DNA of 64,000 nt, taken from NCBI RefSeq assembly GCF_013373865.1, contig NC_050473.1:13958783-14022782 (forward strand), written 5' to 3'. The position numbers were made by a program, and so were the translations under genes. This document shows positions 16,206-28,831 of this stretch, in pieces. The notes below the pieces were generated by a model. That model did not search any database and was not told the origin of the DNA. It was given only the letters and a program-made list of their open reading frames with translations. Numbering within the stretch: the stretch's first letter is position 1; each line of letters begins with the position of its first letter. This stretch comes from Monomorium pharaonis (Eukaryota > Arthropoda > Insecta > Hymenoptera > Formicidae).

Positions 16206-16880
16206 AATCAATCACTTTCCGGTACATATTCAACCGATAAATGTCAAACTGTCAATACATGGATCTCATCACCAATTCGAATTTCAGCGTTTTTTTTAAT
16301 ACGCTGACAGCATCGCGAATAGCAACAACAATACTTGTAAAATATCCCGTTCGATTGATCGAATTATCTCTTATATTTTTCGATCTCCGTTGTTCTTTCG
16401 AAACGGAAGCTACCTCGCATTTAGATGAAAATCAGATTGTAATCGGCGATCGCTTAGGGTTCCGCTACCGCGATGAAAAATGCAGATTGCGTTTGCTGCG
16501 AGGCAGCAGGTATTCCACAGTCCCCGGCATTACTTTGTGTTTACTTTTTTCTTTCTCGGGGGTTCGGAGAGCAGCACCAGCGTCCGAGCTCACTATTACC
16601 CGCGTATTACCCTCCTGCGAAAATTCCGTTGGTCGGGCAAGAGGGAAAACACTATCGACGGCTCCGTAATTTTCCGCGCCATAGAGTACGAGGCACAAGC
16701 TGCCGTGGGGACAGGGTGAGAGAGCACAGGGGAAAGGGATGAAGAGAACGTGGAGAGATGGAAGAGCGGCGCGGTATGCTTTCGCATGCGATACCGCCAC
16801 CGGGGTACGGTTGAGGCAAGGCAGGATAGGACATTGTTCCTCTTGTCCTTCTTCCCTTTATCTTTCTTTTCCTCTCTATT

Positions 16881-16883
16881 TCT

Positions 16884-16925
<42 letters not shown>

Positions 16926-16930
16926 TTCTC
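16881..16930 (+). repeat. (CT)n microsatellite with TTTCTC ends
   Basis: A core of about 14 CT units flanked on both sides by TTTCTC repeats. Confidence 0.95.
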
Positions 16931-18059
16931 TGATCGCTCGGTTCCTCGGTTTTGTCGTCTTTATCGTCGGTGGCGAGTGGGCTGGTAGGGAGAGAGATAA
17001 AACCTGGCGCGACCTAAAACGAGATCTCGCTTCACGTACGCCACGAGCAAGTCTAAGAGGAAACGGTGCATCAAAGAAGAGATAAACCACGAAGGGTCCA
17101 GCGTACGTGATGAATTCGTGTCCGTTGGATCTCAAGTCGAAAACACGTGGACTTCTCCGTGGCAAGGATACTAATTCGATTATTCGGTGATACGTTAATC
17201 TGTTTTGTCATCAAAATTTGCTGTGAATTGTGACCAAAGACAAATACCAAAACTCAAATAGCTTTTTTTTACTTACGATTAGATCAAATTTGCAAGATTC
17301 GAATAAACGCGACAACAAAAGTATCGTGTTTAATCGGCTAGTAAAGTTCTTGACACCGCTTTTACGTGTTCATCGACCTATGCAACACGATCGAATAGAC
17401 GAATAAGTGATTGAATGATTAAATAGATGCAATCGAGATTTGCACAGATATGATGGATATAGCGACAAATGTCTCTGACAGTCAACGGTAACGATGTGCA
17501 ATGGCGTTTGTCGGAGAAACAGATTCCTTCAACCCACCCGGCTCGCACTTCATCTCGGACCCTGTGTCGGCGCGACATAATGCACGAACCACGATACTGA
17601 ATGCCACACCACTTGCGAACAATAACGCGTTCGATATTTCTGGCTCGTAAATTCTATTAAATGCCACCGAGGGCGGGGCGAAGGGTAACTGTGAGACACA
17701 AAAGCGCCAAAACCTCGTCGAACACTCCAAGGTTCTTACGATAGCTGCCGTTTATGCTTCACACGTTGAAATTATTCTCTTGAGATTTTCTCTCACTCGC
17801 AACGTACACACGCACGCGTACACATTTTACGGACACCCCGTTGAGCTATTATTCGCATTGTCCGAGCATTTGGCTTGGCCAGGCAAAAATATTGTCGTCG
17901 TTAATTTCACAAGTTCGCCACTTCGTTTTTTGCTCTGGTCCTCGTCGAGCATTTGATACAAACTAGTGGTTCCTACAATAGCATCCTCTCGAATGCGAAT
18001 GCATAAAAAATTTTTAATACTTGACAGCTAAACTGTAGAGTATCTCGTATCTCAAAAGT

Positions 18060-18890
18060 GCTTTATACGAGGAGTAAAAAATTATATTTCATGTAATTTA
18101 TTTCCAACGTTTTCCCTCCGAAAAAGTTTAATTTAAAAAAATTATCATATAGTTTATATGTAATATGATAAAAATAATGATTCTCTCTTTCTCTCTCTCC
18201 TGTCTAGACTGTTGTACAGCTAATGTGTAAAATTAACAAAAATGTAGAAAATTAAGAAGGTAAAGAAAGAAATCTTTTTCATATTTTATTCTCGAATATT
18301 TTCCCTTTACAAATTTAATTCTAATTATCACACGGTTAAAAATGATAACATTTCAAGTTAATAATATGTACGCAATAGTGTATATATATGGTATATATAT
18401 ATATATATAATATACATATATAATACATATATTAAACTAATAATAATATAAAAAATTAAGCAGTGAAGATAGCTGAAATTTAAATGCTAATTCATTCTTT
18501 ACATTTTCCAACTTAGAGCTTAATTTTAATTATCATATAGTTTAATACTGAAAATGATAATGTGTGAAATTAATATGAACTAAGTATGTAAAATTAAGCA
18601 TATAAGATATGTGTGGAGAGACAGAGAGAGAAAACTAAGGAGTTTATATAAAATAGGAATTTAAAATAGAAGTTCTTAAATTTTGTTCAGTATTTTCTTG
18701 TCAAATGTTTAGTCTTAATTATCTTAGTTTAACATAGAAAATAACAACATAATATATTAATTACATGCATATATTTATCTACAACACAAATTAATTATGT
18801 GTGTATATTTATACATATAAAATATAAAGAGAAACAGTGTATAATAATAATGTAGAAAATGGAGCAAAATAGAAACATGAAATTAAACCA
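18060..18890 (+). repeat. Degenerate tandem array, period about 190-200 bp
   Basis: Four diverged copies of one unit follow each other. Each has ATTTTCC or a close variant, then a TTTAATT-like stretch, then ATTATCATATAGTTTA or a close variant, then GATAA-type sequence and TGTAAAATTAA-like ends. The ATTATC anchors start at 18141, 18324, 18529 and 18718, so the spacings are 183, 205 and 189. The array is AT-rich and the copies differ by many substitutions and by microsatellite insertions (CT near 18180, TA near 18380). It reads as an old local tandem duplication or a decayed satellite rather than a recent array. Confidence 0.7.
18379..18434. repeat. (TA)n-rich microsatellite inside the array
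   Basis: Several TATATA runs with single-base breaks. It sits in the second unit of the tandem array and partly explains why that unit is longest. Confidence 0.9.
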
Positions 18891-19194
18891 TGTAATATTA
18901 GTGCATTAAATCGAACGCGCGTATATTTCTAATTCTGCGCTAATGAACGATAATTCTGCTCTACGGTACAACTTTAATGTCGTTTACAAGCTTACGTAGC
19001 CGGTCGACAAAGAGGAACGCCGAAAGAGAGTGGGTTCGGGATTATTCTCTCTTGGTAGGCGTTGGTGCGACTCAAATTTCGAGTGTGCCAATTGTGCGCG
19101 TGTGACAAAGGAGACAGGCCACGCCTAGGTTAATCGCATTTACACCCAGCCTTGCACGTGCTGGCGATTGTCAAAGAATGTCGCCGTCGAATTG

Positions 19195-19198
<4 letters not shown>

Positions 19199-19250
<52 letters not shown>
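19199..19250. repeat. (TA)n microsatellite
   Basis: About 18 TA units followed by CATATACATATATA. Likely to extrude a cruciform. Confidence 0.97.
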
Positions 19251-19751
19251 CCAGCTGCGGTATTGGGGAATGGTGAACGTTTTCACGCGCCATCGGTGCG
19301 AACGAATAAATTAAACAGTTTGCATAACGTCGCCGTCGGCGACACGAACATGTGACGCGTTTGTATGTCATTTTAATTATATGTATATCGCGCATACAAT
19401 TATTTTGTTACGTATTTTACCGCGGAGACAATAATTTGATGCGTCGCCGTCGGGTCATTCTGATGGCGCGCGCCTGATACGATGCAAACCGTACATTACG
19501 CGTAATGTGCCCCTACTTATTTCACTCAGCTGTCAACCAAGTACTCTGTTAATGTCACGGCCCGACGAACTGGAAGCAAAAATCCATCGGCGATAATTAA
19601 TTTCTCTCGACCATCGTGCGAGCGCCCCCGGGGGAAAGAAAGATCGCAGTCGTCTATTATCGTTTGAAGAAAAGGGAAAGCAGGAATAAAGAGGCTGTTT
19701 GTTTGTACAAGAGGAACACTGGGTGGCAAAGTATCTACGAGTTTCTCTCTT

Positions 19752-19767
19752 TCTCCTCCTCCTCCTC

Positions 19768-19803
<36 letters not shown>
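19752..19803 (+). repeat. Compound (TCC)n-(CT)n microsatellite
   Basis: Six TCC units run directly into about 16 CT units. Confidence 0.96.
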
Positions 19804-19805
<2 letters not shown>

Positions 19806-20609
19806 GCGCGCGCACGACGGGGATTTAAGAGGCGACCCGTAATGGTCGGTGGTTTACGCCGACAGGGTGGCAAGAGCAACACCATTGTCCATAGTCCCAC
19901 GGGGGTGACCAGGCCAGACGAGGCCAGACCAGACCGTCGTCGACAGTTGGCGAGCCGCTCCTGTTCGAAATTACACCGTCCGTGTCGAGCCGTGTCCCCT
20001 TTGGCGGACAACATTCGGTGCTACACGGCGGTGTCTTTCGACGCTCGTAAAAAGATGACAAACCGTATGTCGGCTATTGATTATCGGGAACCACTGTGCA
20101 TATCCATGTCCAAGATACGCGCGGTTATCAATACCGATATCGAGATCGAGTCGTTATACCGGAAGTGACAATGGACGATGCCTGCCACGTTGTTGAGGGG
20201 TCATCAATTTTTTACGTAGATAGCGAATATACAATAACGATATACAATTGGAAACAATGATAAATATTAAAGGCAATTGGCACTAATAATGATCGCGTGA
20301 TGATTCGTCTTATTATTAAATAAATCGAAATTATCACCAATGCGTATAAATTTCGTATAGTATCATTTACATTATTTTAAAATTAATGTGATAATTATTT
20401 CGAGAGCGTTCTGAAAAGAGGAAAGAATAAATTTTGCACACATTGATTTTTCTAATGTAATCATATAATTAAGATAAGTGAATGATTTCGATTTACAGAC
20501 AATTCATTCGTCGTATGCTCTTGTCCAAGTTAAATTGCTAAAAATTACACTAATATAATAATAACGCGCAGAGTGATTAATTGTTAAGAATCGATTCGTG
20601 GACATTTGC

Positions 20610-20925
20610 AACCGAATTTAGATCAAGTAAATGAACGAAGCGAATAATCATTGAACCTTGTTCGTATTTGTTCGCGTTCGCTTACTTGAATCTAGATCAA
20701 AGTAGTAAAGACGAACGATCTTGAAAGAAATTTATGGACGAACGTGAACGAATGTAGCGCGTTTCCTTCGAGGTACCATGCACAAAGGATGTACCATACA
20801 AATGTCCTCGTAGCAAATGTAAATTTGAACTTATTCGTACTCGCGGCACTATCCACGCTCATTGGAGCAAATTTGTTCATTCATTCGTGTTCGTTCGGGC
20901 TCTTAGCTCAGCTCTAGATCCACCT
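20610..20925 (-). mobile_element. Probable decayed non-autonomous DNA transposon (hAT-like style)
   Basis: A GATCTAGA-like motif followed by many CGAAC/GTTCG subrepeats recurs in opposite orientations. GATCAAGTAAATGAACGAAG-type sequence near 20621-20646 is mirrored by its diverged reverse complement near 20668-20700. A third related end, read on the minus strand as GATCTAGAGCTGAGCTAAGA followed by GCCCGAACGAACACGAATG, lies near 20865-20922. Dense short subterminal repeats of this kind are typical of hAT-type elements. No transposase frame is present and exact ends and target duplications are not visible, so the class is a guess. Confidence 0.45.
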
Positions 20926-23900
20926 TTGCGTTGGATGCCGATCACGAGCGACCGCGCGTCACGAACAACTCGAAATCAAAAGCTTCTCTGTGAACGGGGT
21001 ACGCCCGCCTGTGTCTGCGATGGTGTTAACAAGCTTCTGCAAAGCCGCGCAGCCTGGCTGATACAGTCTGCACATAGAGAAGCGTATAGCGGATATATCG
21101 CGCGCAACGTGCGTAACGAGTTTGACGCTCCGCCTCCCTGTACCAAACTCAGCTCGTTAAACCGATAGCAGCCGGGAAAGTTAATTTGCGCATTACTTAC
21201 CGGGGGGATATTACGAAATTAATGACGCTATTATCCAAGGATAAAGTGTTATCTTGATAACACTATAGATATCGGTTTCACGTCGTTTCAATCGCTCAGC
21301 AGCATCTTTAAGTAAAGTTATGTGCAAAAGTTGTCATATATTTATGAGATACGGAGATGTGCAATCCTACAGCTTCGCGCGACAGGATTTTATTTTGTTA
21401 AGTTATTCATTTTCGACGGCCGCTCTTATATTACCCTACTGTATCGCAATTGAACTTTTAGACTAATAAGAATGATATAACACGATATACACCTCTTATC
21501 CGCTTATCTCTTCAATTAGCGGAAAAGGGGGGAAATCTTTCAGCGGCAAGGAGGAACAAAATTCAATTATCTCATCAACCGTTCTCCAACTTGCCGCCGT
21601 GAATTATCGTTGATGGTGTTAAAGTTACGACGATCCGGAGCCAGTCCGTTACGCCCGCGACATTTTCATCATTTCGTTAGATGCTAATAAACGTCGGCTT
21701 GTGGCTCTTTCCGGCATTGCGCGGCGACGGGGCCGGGGGATTAAAATTGAAATGAGAAAGAGCAATGGTGCTTTAGTCGACCCCGGTGTAGATGAGGCGA
21801 GCCAAAGCGATTCGGGTTGAATAATTAAAGCGTTAGAAACGCGACCGAGTTTCGCGAGCCAATTTTGCGAAGGTCTGCCTCTCGCCAACCGTTACAATGG
21901 CGTCGACTCTTTGATGTCTGTCTCTCGCTCACAGTTCTATTATCCCTCTTCTTTCTTCCGTTTGCTTTCTTACATTTCTGCTTTGTCAAGAACACGATTG
22001 CTCTGAAACTGAGAGCGCGACACGACGTTCTTTCACCTCCAAATCTCGCGTTCTTTCCTCTTCGCCCGCTCCTTTTTTTACGGTAAATAGCTTTCGGCGA
22101 TTCGGATTGGTGTGTTAATTAACGAACACAGACAGACGCTTGACGAATCAGGCATCGATTTTTACTGTTAAAATAATTCAGAGCAGAGAAAGAACTATTC
22201 TCTGTTATTACCGTAGAGAAATGTAAAAATGTACCTTTGTGGAATCAAATGCTTCATCGTTTAAAGCTGTAAACTAACTAACCGTAATATGAAGTCCATT
22301 TAAATCGCCAGAACAACTCCCCGATGGATTTAGACGCGGCTATAACTTTTACGGTCTCACGATCGTGTCTAAACTTTTCACGTCCAGAGCGGCGCGTGTA
22401 ATATTTCGACGCGCATTCTCTTTCTTCGCTGTCTGTACAAAATACATAAATTTCTCTATAGGTCGGGGGGGTTCCGTTCATTATGAAACTCTCAGAGGCA
22501 GGCGCGTCCCCTCTGCCTGCGGCTTTTGTTGGCTACTGTCAACGCCGCCGATGGCCGATTCGATTAACGCGAAAAATACGTCGGTAATAAAGTCGTAAGG
22601 CGAGGGTCCATAATAAAGTCAGACGGTCTTACGGGGCAGACTGCTCGTTTCGCAGCCGCATATATTTGCGTGCGAGCCACTCTCTTCGCCTAGCGGGTAG
22701 CGTGCGCGTTGCGTTTCCACTTGGAGGCACAGCGTGCGTTGGTCGCGTGTCCTAACGACCTGGCCGACCCTCGGGCATGGCCAGGTGTACCGAGTGACCT
22801 GAGCAAGCAATGGCAAAGCTGTTAGTACAGTAATATTCCTTCGGCAATATCCACCCCGGATCCGTTTACCTACCCGTCATGTTACGGCCCTTACTCGCCA
22901 TCGCCGTTGCACCGTTGCGCCGTTGCGCCGTTGCGACTCTCGAGTTCTAGCCGGAGCCTCCCCCCGGGTGTTTTCCGGGGTGGTATTAATCGAAATCCAA
23001 TAACTTCGTTAGCGCGTAGGCACGTATTTGTTCATATCGAACAACGTGCCACGCAACCACCGAAACGCGACGTATAATTTCGTGCCGCGCAAATGCGACT
23101 TTGGCGAGTTTAAGTTCGTATCTTCGCGGTATGCTTCGTGGTTTGCTCGCTGTCCCGCGAGAGTTACAATCGCTCGCTTGGAAATATGTCGTTTCGACTG
23201 AAACCAGCTCCGTTGTTATCGACACTCCGTATTCACGTTGCATTTCACTGGAGATGCTCCGACGCTAAATTAGGCGACGTTACAACGCAACGTGATATTT
23301 CAATTATGAGTTTCGCCGATAAATAGAAAATGAGATTTAGAGTGCGAGAGGAACAAAATAATTCCTGTGTTTGTGCCAGCGTCACGCGAACAAAGATAAA
23401 TTAAATTCTTCTTCGATAATATGTCTAAATATAACGGTATTTCCCGGCCGGGAGGCAATCTATCGTATAAAGAAGCTTATTTTACGATTGATCGCGCGAG
23501 CGTATTGGCGCCGAAGTTATATCGCGGATATCGCGTTGGGGGAGTCGACTATTAGAATTCTCGATATAATTCCAGTACGAAATCATTCTCGGAGATTATA
23601 GGATTATGCGAGCGCGGCTGGATACGAACATCCTCTTCTGTATATTGAACATGCGCAAATTAATAGTAAGATATCTCTGACAATAGGAGCATCGATAACG
23701 TTATTAATATGGAATATTATAAATAGGAAAGTCTGTCATATATAGCAAAATATTCTTCAGTCGAATCTTATTTCAAATTAAAATCTTGCCCAATTTCTCA
23801 AAACATTCTTTTTCTTGAGCCTTTATTCGTTTATCCGTTCTATTAGACGCAACATGTACTTTTCCTTCGAGGAAACATTTTTAACACGACTTGAAGATAT

Positions 23901-24974
23901 CGATTATACCGTGACGCGCGATGGCAGATCGCGATAAACAATTCAAATGCATTTACGGAAGGTGGATGTATGTCACGATAAACGATTTCTAACGATTCTA
24001 ACAATCTACACGCGCGAGGGCAAATGGGGAGGGGTCTCTGTGTGCTTAGAGTGCTGGCACATTCGCGGAATTACCAACGAGAGCATGCTATTAGCAGCGA
24101 GGACGCCATTATGGTCGTCGTAGTGAATCGATTTCAATTCCCGATACCGCTACCTGGAGGCAGTTGGAAACCGATTCTAGTTCTCTGGTCGAATAGTACG
24201 GTCTCTGGCGGTTAACCGGGGGAATCGATGAGGATAGCGATAACGGTCTCGAAGGAGTTGGATGCCACGGACGGCGGCGCAGCGCTTTGTACTTTTGCCG
24301 ATCCCTCTCCGAGAGTTCGACGCGTCGATGGCCCTGTACGGGCACTCGACGTACGCTCTCTCGTTTGTGTAAATGCGGGAATAATGCAGTCGGTACTTTG
24401 CGCGTCGGGTGAAAACAATCGAGCTGAGTGGCGAACAATAGGCGCATAGGTTGAAGATGCAACGTCCGTACATCACTGAAATTGGATATCTCGATGAACG
24501 AGTATATAAATTTTCTACATTTTATTTCTTATCTTTTTTTCCAACACCGATTAAAGACACTTTAATTCATTGAATCCTGAGTGGTATTTGCAAGGTTTCG
24601 TTAAAATTTAAAATCGTCAAAACAGAGTAATTGCTCTCCTCGTTGGCTTCTACAGGCCGCGAAATTTAACGCTACGTCGATCGGTTCAGATCGTTCGCGA
24701 GGAACGAGTAAAACGAAAACTATGAATGACTCTTCGAAAAGAGTCTTCGAGTAACTATCGCGATGAGGACAAAGTCTAGTTTCGTGTTTCGCCGTTGGTC
24801 GACGGACGCAGACAGAAAATATCGTTGCGGCAATTTTCTAGTTTCGCTGCCACGATAAAATTGGAACGCATTCAGATTCAGATGAGTCTCGGCCGCGGGT
24901 AGACTTCAACGAGGAGAGGTTACGCCGTTGCTCCGGGGATGGGTATCGAAATTCAGAGAATATTACGAAGTGCA
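20926..24974. other. Intergenic sequence, no gene seen
   Basis: CpG-rich to mixed. A perfect hairpin pairs AGTGTTAT (21245-21252) with ATAACACT (21257-21264). Another pairs GACTCTT (24728-24734) with AAGAGTC (24739-24745). Open frames are below 120 codons, overlapping and without recognisable domains. Confidence 0.5.
22904..22935 (+). repeat. Four-copy 8-bp tandem repeat (CCGTTGCG)
   Basis: CCGTTGCA followed by three exact CCGTTGCG units. Short, CpG-rich and clearly tandem. Confidence 0.92.
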
Positions 24975-25095
24975 AAAAGAAAGAAGAGAGATCCGATTGG
25001 AGGAGAGAAGGAGAGATGGGAGAGAGAGAGAAAGAGAGAAAGAGGAGGGTGGCGGAGCGAAGCGAAGCGAAGAAAAAAGAGGACGAGAGGGCTGG
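24975..25095 (+). repeat. Purine-rich (GA-rich) tract
   Basis: Mostly GAGAGA, GAAAGA and GGAGAG blocks, ending with three GAAGC units and GAAAAAAGAGGACGAGAGG. Frames open through it give Glu/Arg/Lys-rich or Ser/Leu/Phe-rich translations that should not be read as proteins. Confidence 0.85.
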
Positions 25096-25229
25096 GAGGA
25101 TCGATGGTACGGAAAAGATGGACCGCAAAAATGGAAGGAGACGAAAACGCTCGGTCGCGGGGGAGTGCGGGCGACCGTTGCCTGCATCTCCCGTTGTGTG
25201 TATGCGGAATACGTTATATGCGTTGCCGC

Positions 25230-25850
25230 GTATAGAGGAGATATATGACGCGCGCGGCCCACCGGCTGTGTATGTTTTATGCCGCTCGCGCTACCTCCGG
25301 AGAGAGGCTCGCTCGCTCTCTCGTTCTGTTCCGCCCCCGCGTTTTCTCTCGCCCTCGCATGATTTATGACGCCCGGAGCGCGCGAGTACAGGCTGCTCGC
25401 TCGCGTAGAGTACATACACGCGGCGCGCGGCCGCGGCGAACACGATCGAGTGCGCGAGCCGCGGCCGGGGCTGGTCGACACGGTGGCGTTTACGTAAGCT
25501 CTGAGATTTTCCACCGCGACGAGAAACGGAAATGCCGACTGCGAGAGGTGGCATCGGCCGCTAGCCGCAAAACAAATCAATTTTCCGCCCTCCGGTCTCA
25601 GCGGATTTGTTCCTCGGAGGACGGTGCAGGGGTAGGAAGAGGGTGATATTTTTCAAATGAAAGGCCGCTTCTTACCTAGTCGCGAACTCGTTTTCCTCCG
25701 CACGGTCACGGCGATCGATGTGAGGCGACCGGCTCCTCCACGGTCGCCTGCCGTCATCCTGGCCTTTCGCTGCATTCGCCACGCGGGACAGTCATCCGCG
25801 TCGGCGGCTTATTTCGCGGAGGATGGTCCTCGCATCCGTAAAATGTCCGT
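25230..25850. other. CpG-rich block
   Basis: Very high density of CGCG, GCGC and CGCCG words, with several overlapping open frames on both strands (up to 205 codons on the minus strand through 24963-25580). This looks like an unmethylated CpG-rich regulatory or promoter-type block. I could not identify an initiation motif, start codon context and donor together, so no gene is called. Confidence 0.5.
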
Positions 25851-28806
25851 TTAGCGGGAAATTTTAAGTGCCCGCGGTGGACTTAGCGGCGCACATAATT
25901 CCTACGCGGATAAAGTCGGATTTGTCGGCTCTACCGCGCGTGACACAATGCGAGTCCCATATTCCGTAGAAACATTTAATATTTTTTTCTTCCCTTCCCC
26001 CTTCATCTTTTGTATCTCGCTATTTGCGACGCGTACGTCGCGTCGCGGAGAGCTGTATCGCACGATAAGCCTTGAGTACACTCCACGGTTTCTCGTGTGT
26101 GTTTCTCGCCGAGACTGAGACTTATTCTCTAATCCTTCAATTTGCAATGTCACCAGCAGATTTCCGTAATCCGCGTAAGATATATTTATACACCGGGTAT
26201 ATCTAAATATTTTATGAAAGCGGCGATTACTCTAATTGGATGCTCGTGCAACCAAGAGGTCGTTGACTGTCGAGGCAATAATTATGCCGCACGGATTCGC
26301 CGATATCGGTGGGTTAATAATTTGTAACTTGAGCACATTTGTTCGTTGCGAGAATTACTCGCGTTCCATAATTTCAATATATGGAATATATCCCAAATCC
26401 CGTATTCGTTCCCTGAATCATATTGTTCCCTGAATTGTTCGCGCGTACTCTCGTAGCGAAAATGTAGCACCATGGCGATTGAGCAAAGTGATGATCTCGC
26501 AGTTTGATAGTAATCGATGCGCGAGTGCATTGTTAGTATTTTCTGTTCAACGGTATCCATTATTCAAAGTGTCAGTGTATTAATAGATATATCGACGCGA
26601 ATTTATAAATTGTAAAATTAATTGCCTTAATAACACGTTGAAAAAAATAAATTGCCCAATTAACGAGAAAGTAACAGTTGCATCAATTTTAAAATAAATA
26701 TTGAAATAACGAGGAAAGCTAATAAAAGGAAGAAAAGCTAATAAAAAAAATTGTTTTATTATTTTGATGATGTTGCACAATTTTAACAAAGATATCAAGG
26801 TAATTTTTTTCAGCTATATATTTTTATAGAAAAGAAAATTATAAACGTATGAAATCAGTTTTTTCATATTTGTTAAGACACAGATCTACTTTCACGTTGC
26901 TTTACGTCTCGGCGAATCTAGGTAAAGAGAAATCGAAGACCAGACACAATTCGCGTGCTACATCAGACACACCGTCTTATTTCAATCTCGCGGGGTGCAA
27001 ATAATCCCATCACGTGTGCGTTTCCAGCTTAATGAACCTTTGGCATGGGCGGCAGCCTTCGCGAGTAACGGTATCACTTTCGACGTCGAAAGGAATATCC
27101 GTCATAATCAGTAAATGCCCACACGCACGGTCGATGAATTGGAACGAGCCTGATGTATCCGAGGTGACGTCTGGAGTGGCAGGGGAGAAACTCGCGAGAT
27201 ATTAACGCTGCCGTAGTTCGCGGCTTTAGGTGCACGCGTAAGCACACGTGTCGAGCATTGCGCGTATCGTGTGTTACCCGATACGTAATTCTCTGACGTG
27301 TCGAAATGGTGTCCGTGCGGTATATAGTTACGTTACACAGGTCAAATGGCTAATTAAGAACAGGAATGAAATTCTTTACGGAATAAAACTCAAGTTTCAT
27401 GCCGATAAATGTCAAGATAGATTATCAAATGTAATCGTGCGTCATTAAACGAAATATTCTGAGAAAGAGAATCTCGTCAATTTATTAAATTTATATTCAT
27501 TTTTTATTCTTCGAAAATTAAAGTTGCGATATTAAATTAAACATATATTTTAAAATTATATTTATATATGAACTTTATAGATTAAATATTAACTTTAAAT
27601 ATTAATAAAAAATTATTGTATACATTTGTAAGCAAACTTAAATTTCCGTATCTCGCTACTCTCACGTTTAAATTAATTTCATACCTTTCCCGGGACACAC
27701 AACCTATACTCACGTACTCGAATGTTATTGAAAAGCGGCGGGCATGAGATGGAAAAGAAAGAGATGCGAAAGAAAGGTATCCATAGATAGATCCTTCTTT
27801 ATGGGAAAATGGATCTTGAGGAAGAACCGATAAATCTTCCTGTCGGTCAGAACGACGGCCGGATCGTTTATCTGGATTTAATCGGGCCGAACACCTGGCA
27901 TCCTCGAATCCACGATATTTTAATTTTGTCTTTCAGGTTTTACTGTCTTTGAGATGCTTGATTTATGAATCGAGAAATGCGTCGGAGACGCACACATCCG
28001 TGATTAGAGAGCTGATTGGTATCTTCTGCTAATGCACTGATATAAATTGGTTGAAAAATAACACATATGTTTAACGGGAACATAAATTATATGTAATAAA
28101 ACTGTGTCATTCAACGATTTTTCACATGTAATGTTATTTTACTCTTTTTAACTCTTTTTTGGTCTGAAATTCTGTTCTAAAAATTTCTTTCTATTTTGCT
28201 AGGATTTAAAGTAGTTTGAATTGTTAAAAGCGCTACGAATACGTAGAGTCGGATAAAATTAAAATTTGCTTGTAAAGTAAAATTTCCACCTTTTATATTT
28301 GCCGTTACAATTTTCTTCCTTCGTGCCGATATCCATTAGATTTCACTAATTTAATTGACATGCATTTTTGATTGACACAAAATTTGTTTTCCTTTTGCCA
28401 ATTATTTATTTATTGATGAGTTATTATTGATGCGTGTCGCTTGCGCAGTATAATTGGCCCGGATCATTATTATTGTATATTTCGCGTCGAGAGAACGTGA
28501 AATATCAAAAATGAATATTCCGGTCGAACGGCTAAAGATATTCAAATAAACGCCGCGCCAGTTGCGGATTAAACCTCATTCAATACCTTCAGGCTGTCGG
28601 ATTCCGATAATCCTCGGTCAGGTCACGTCGATTTCAAGAGCCACGAACGGCAGCGGTGCGATGAAATTTTTCTCCCGTCGCCTCAACTGTAAGGAAGCAA
28701 CTATCGCACTCATTTAACGGGATCGATCGGTACTGTTTTTACCAGGCAGGCACCTCGCGAAGATAGAGCTTATGAATATCAAAGAGGGATACGGGTTTTC
28801 TCTGCC

Positions 28807-28831
28807 GAGAGAGAGAGAGAGAGAGAGAGAA
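28807..28831 (+). repeat. (GA)n microsatellite
   Basis: About 12 uninterrupted GA units. Confidence 0.95.

Larger units (their letters stand above)
13233..18059. other. Intergenic sequence with low-complexity tracts, no supported gene
   Basis: 13.3-14.0 kb is CpG-rich and open in several overlapping frames on both strands. 14.3-14.5 and 15.1-16.4 kb are AT-richer. 16.4-17.1 kb is GC-rich, including a minus-strand open frame at 16596-17165 that runs through the CT tract as Arg-Glu repeats. I recognise no domain in any of them. Confidence 0.5.
18891..20599. other. Intergenic sequence with microsatellites, no gene seen
   Basis: 18.9-20.2 kb is CpG-rich with two microsatellites (listed separately). 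A minus-strand open frame at 19526-20014 runs through the CT tract and has no recognisable domain. 20.2-20.6 kb is AT-rich and featureless. Confidence 0.5.
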
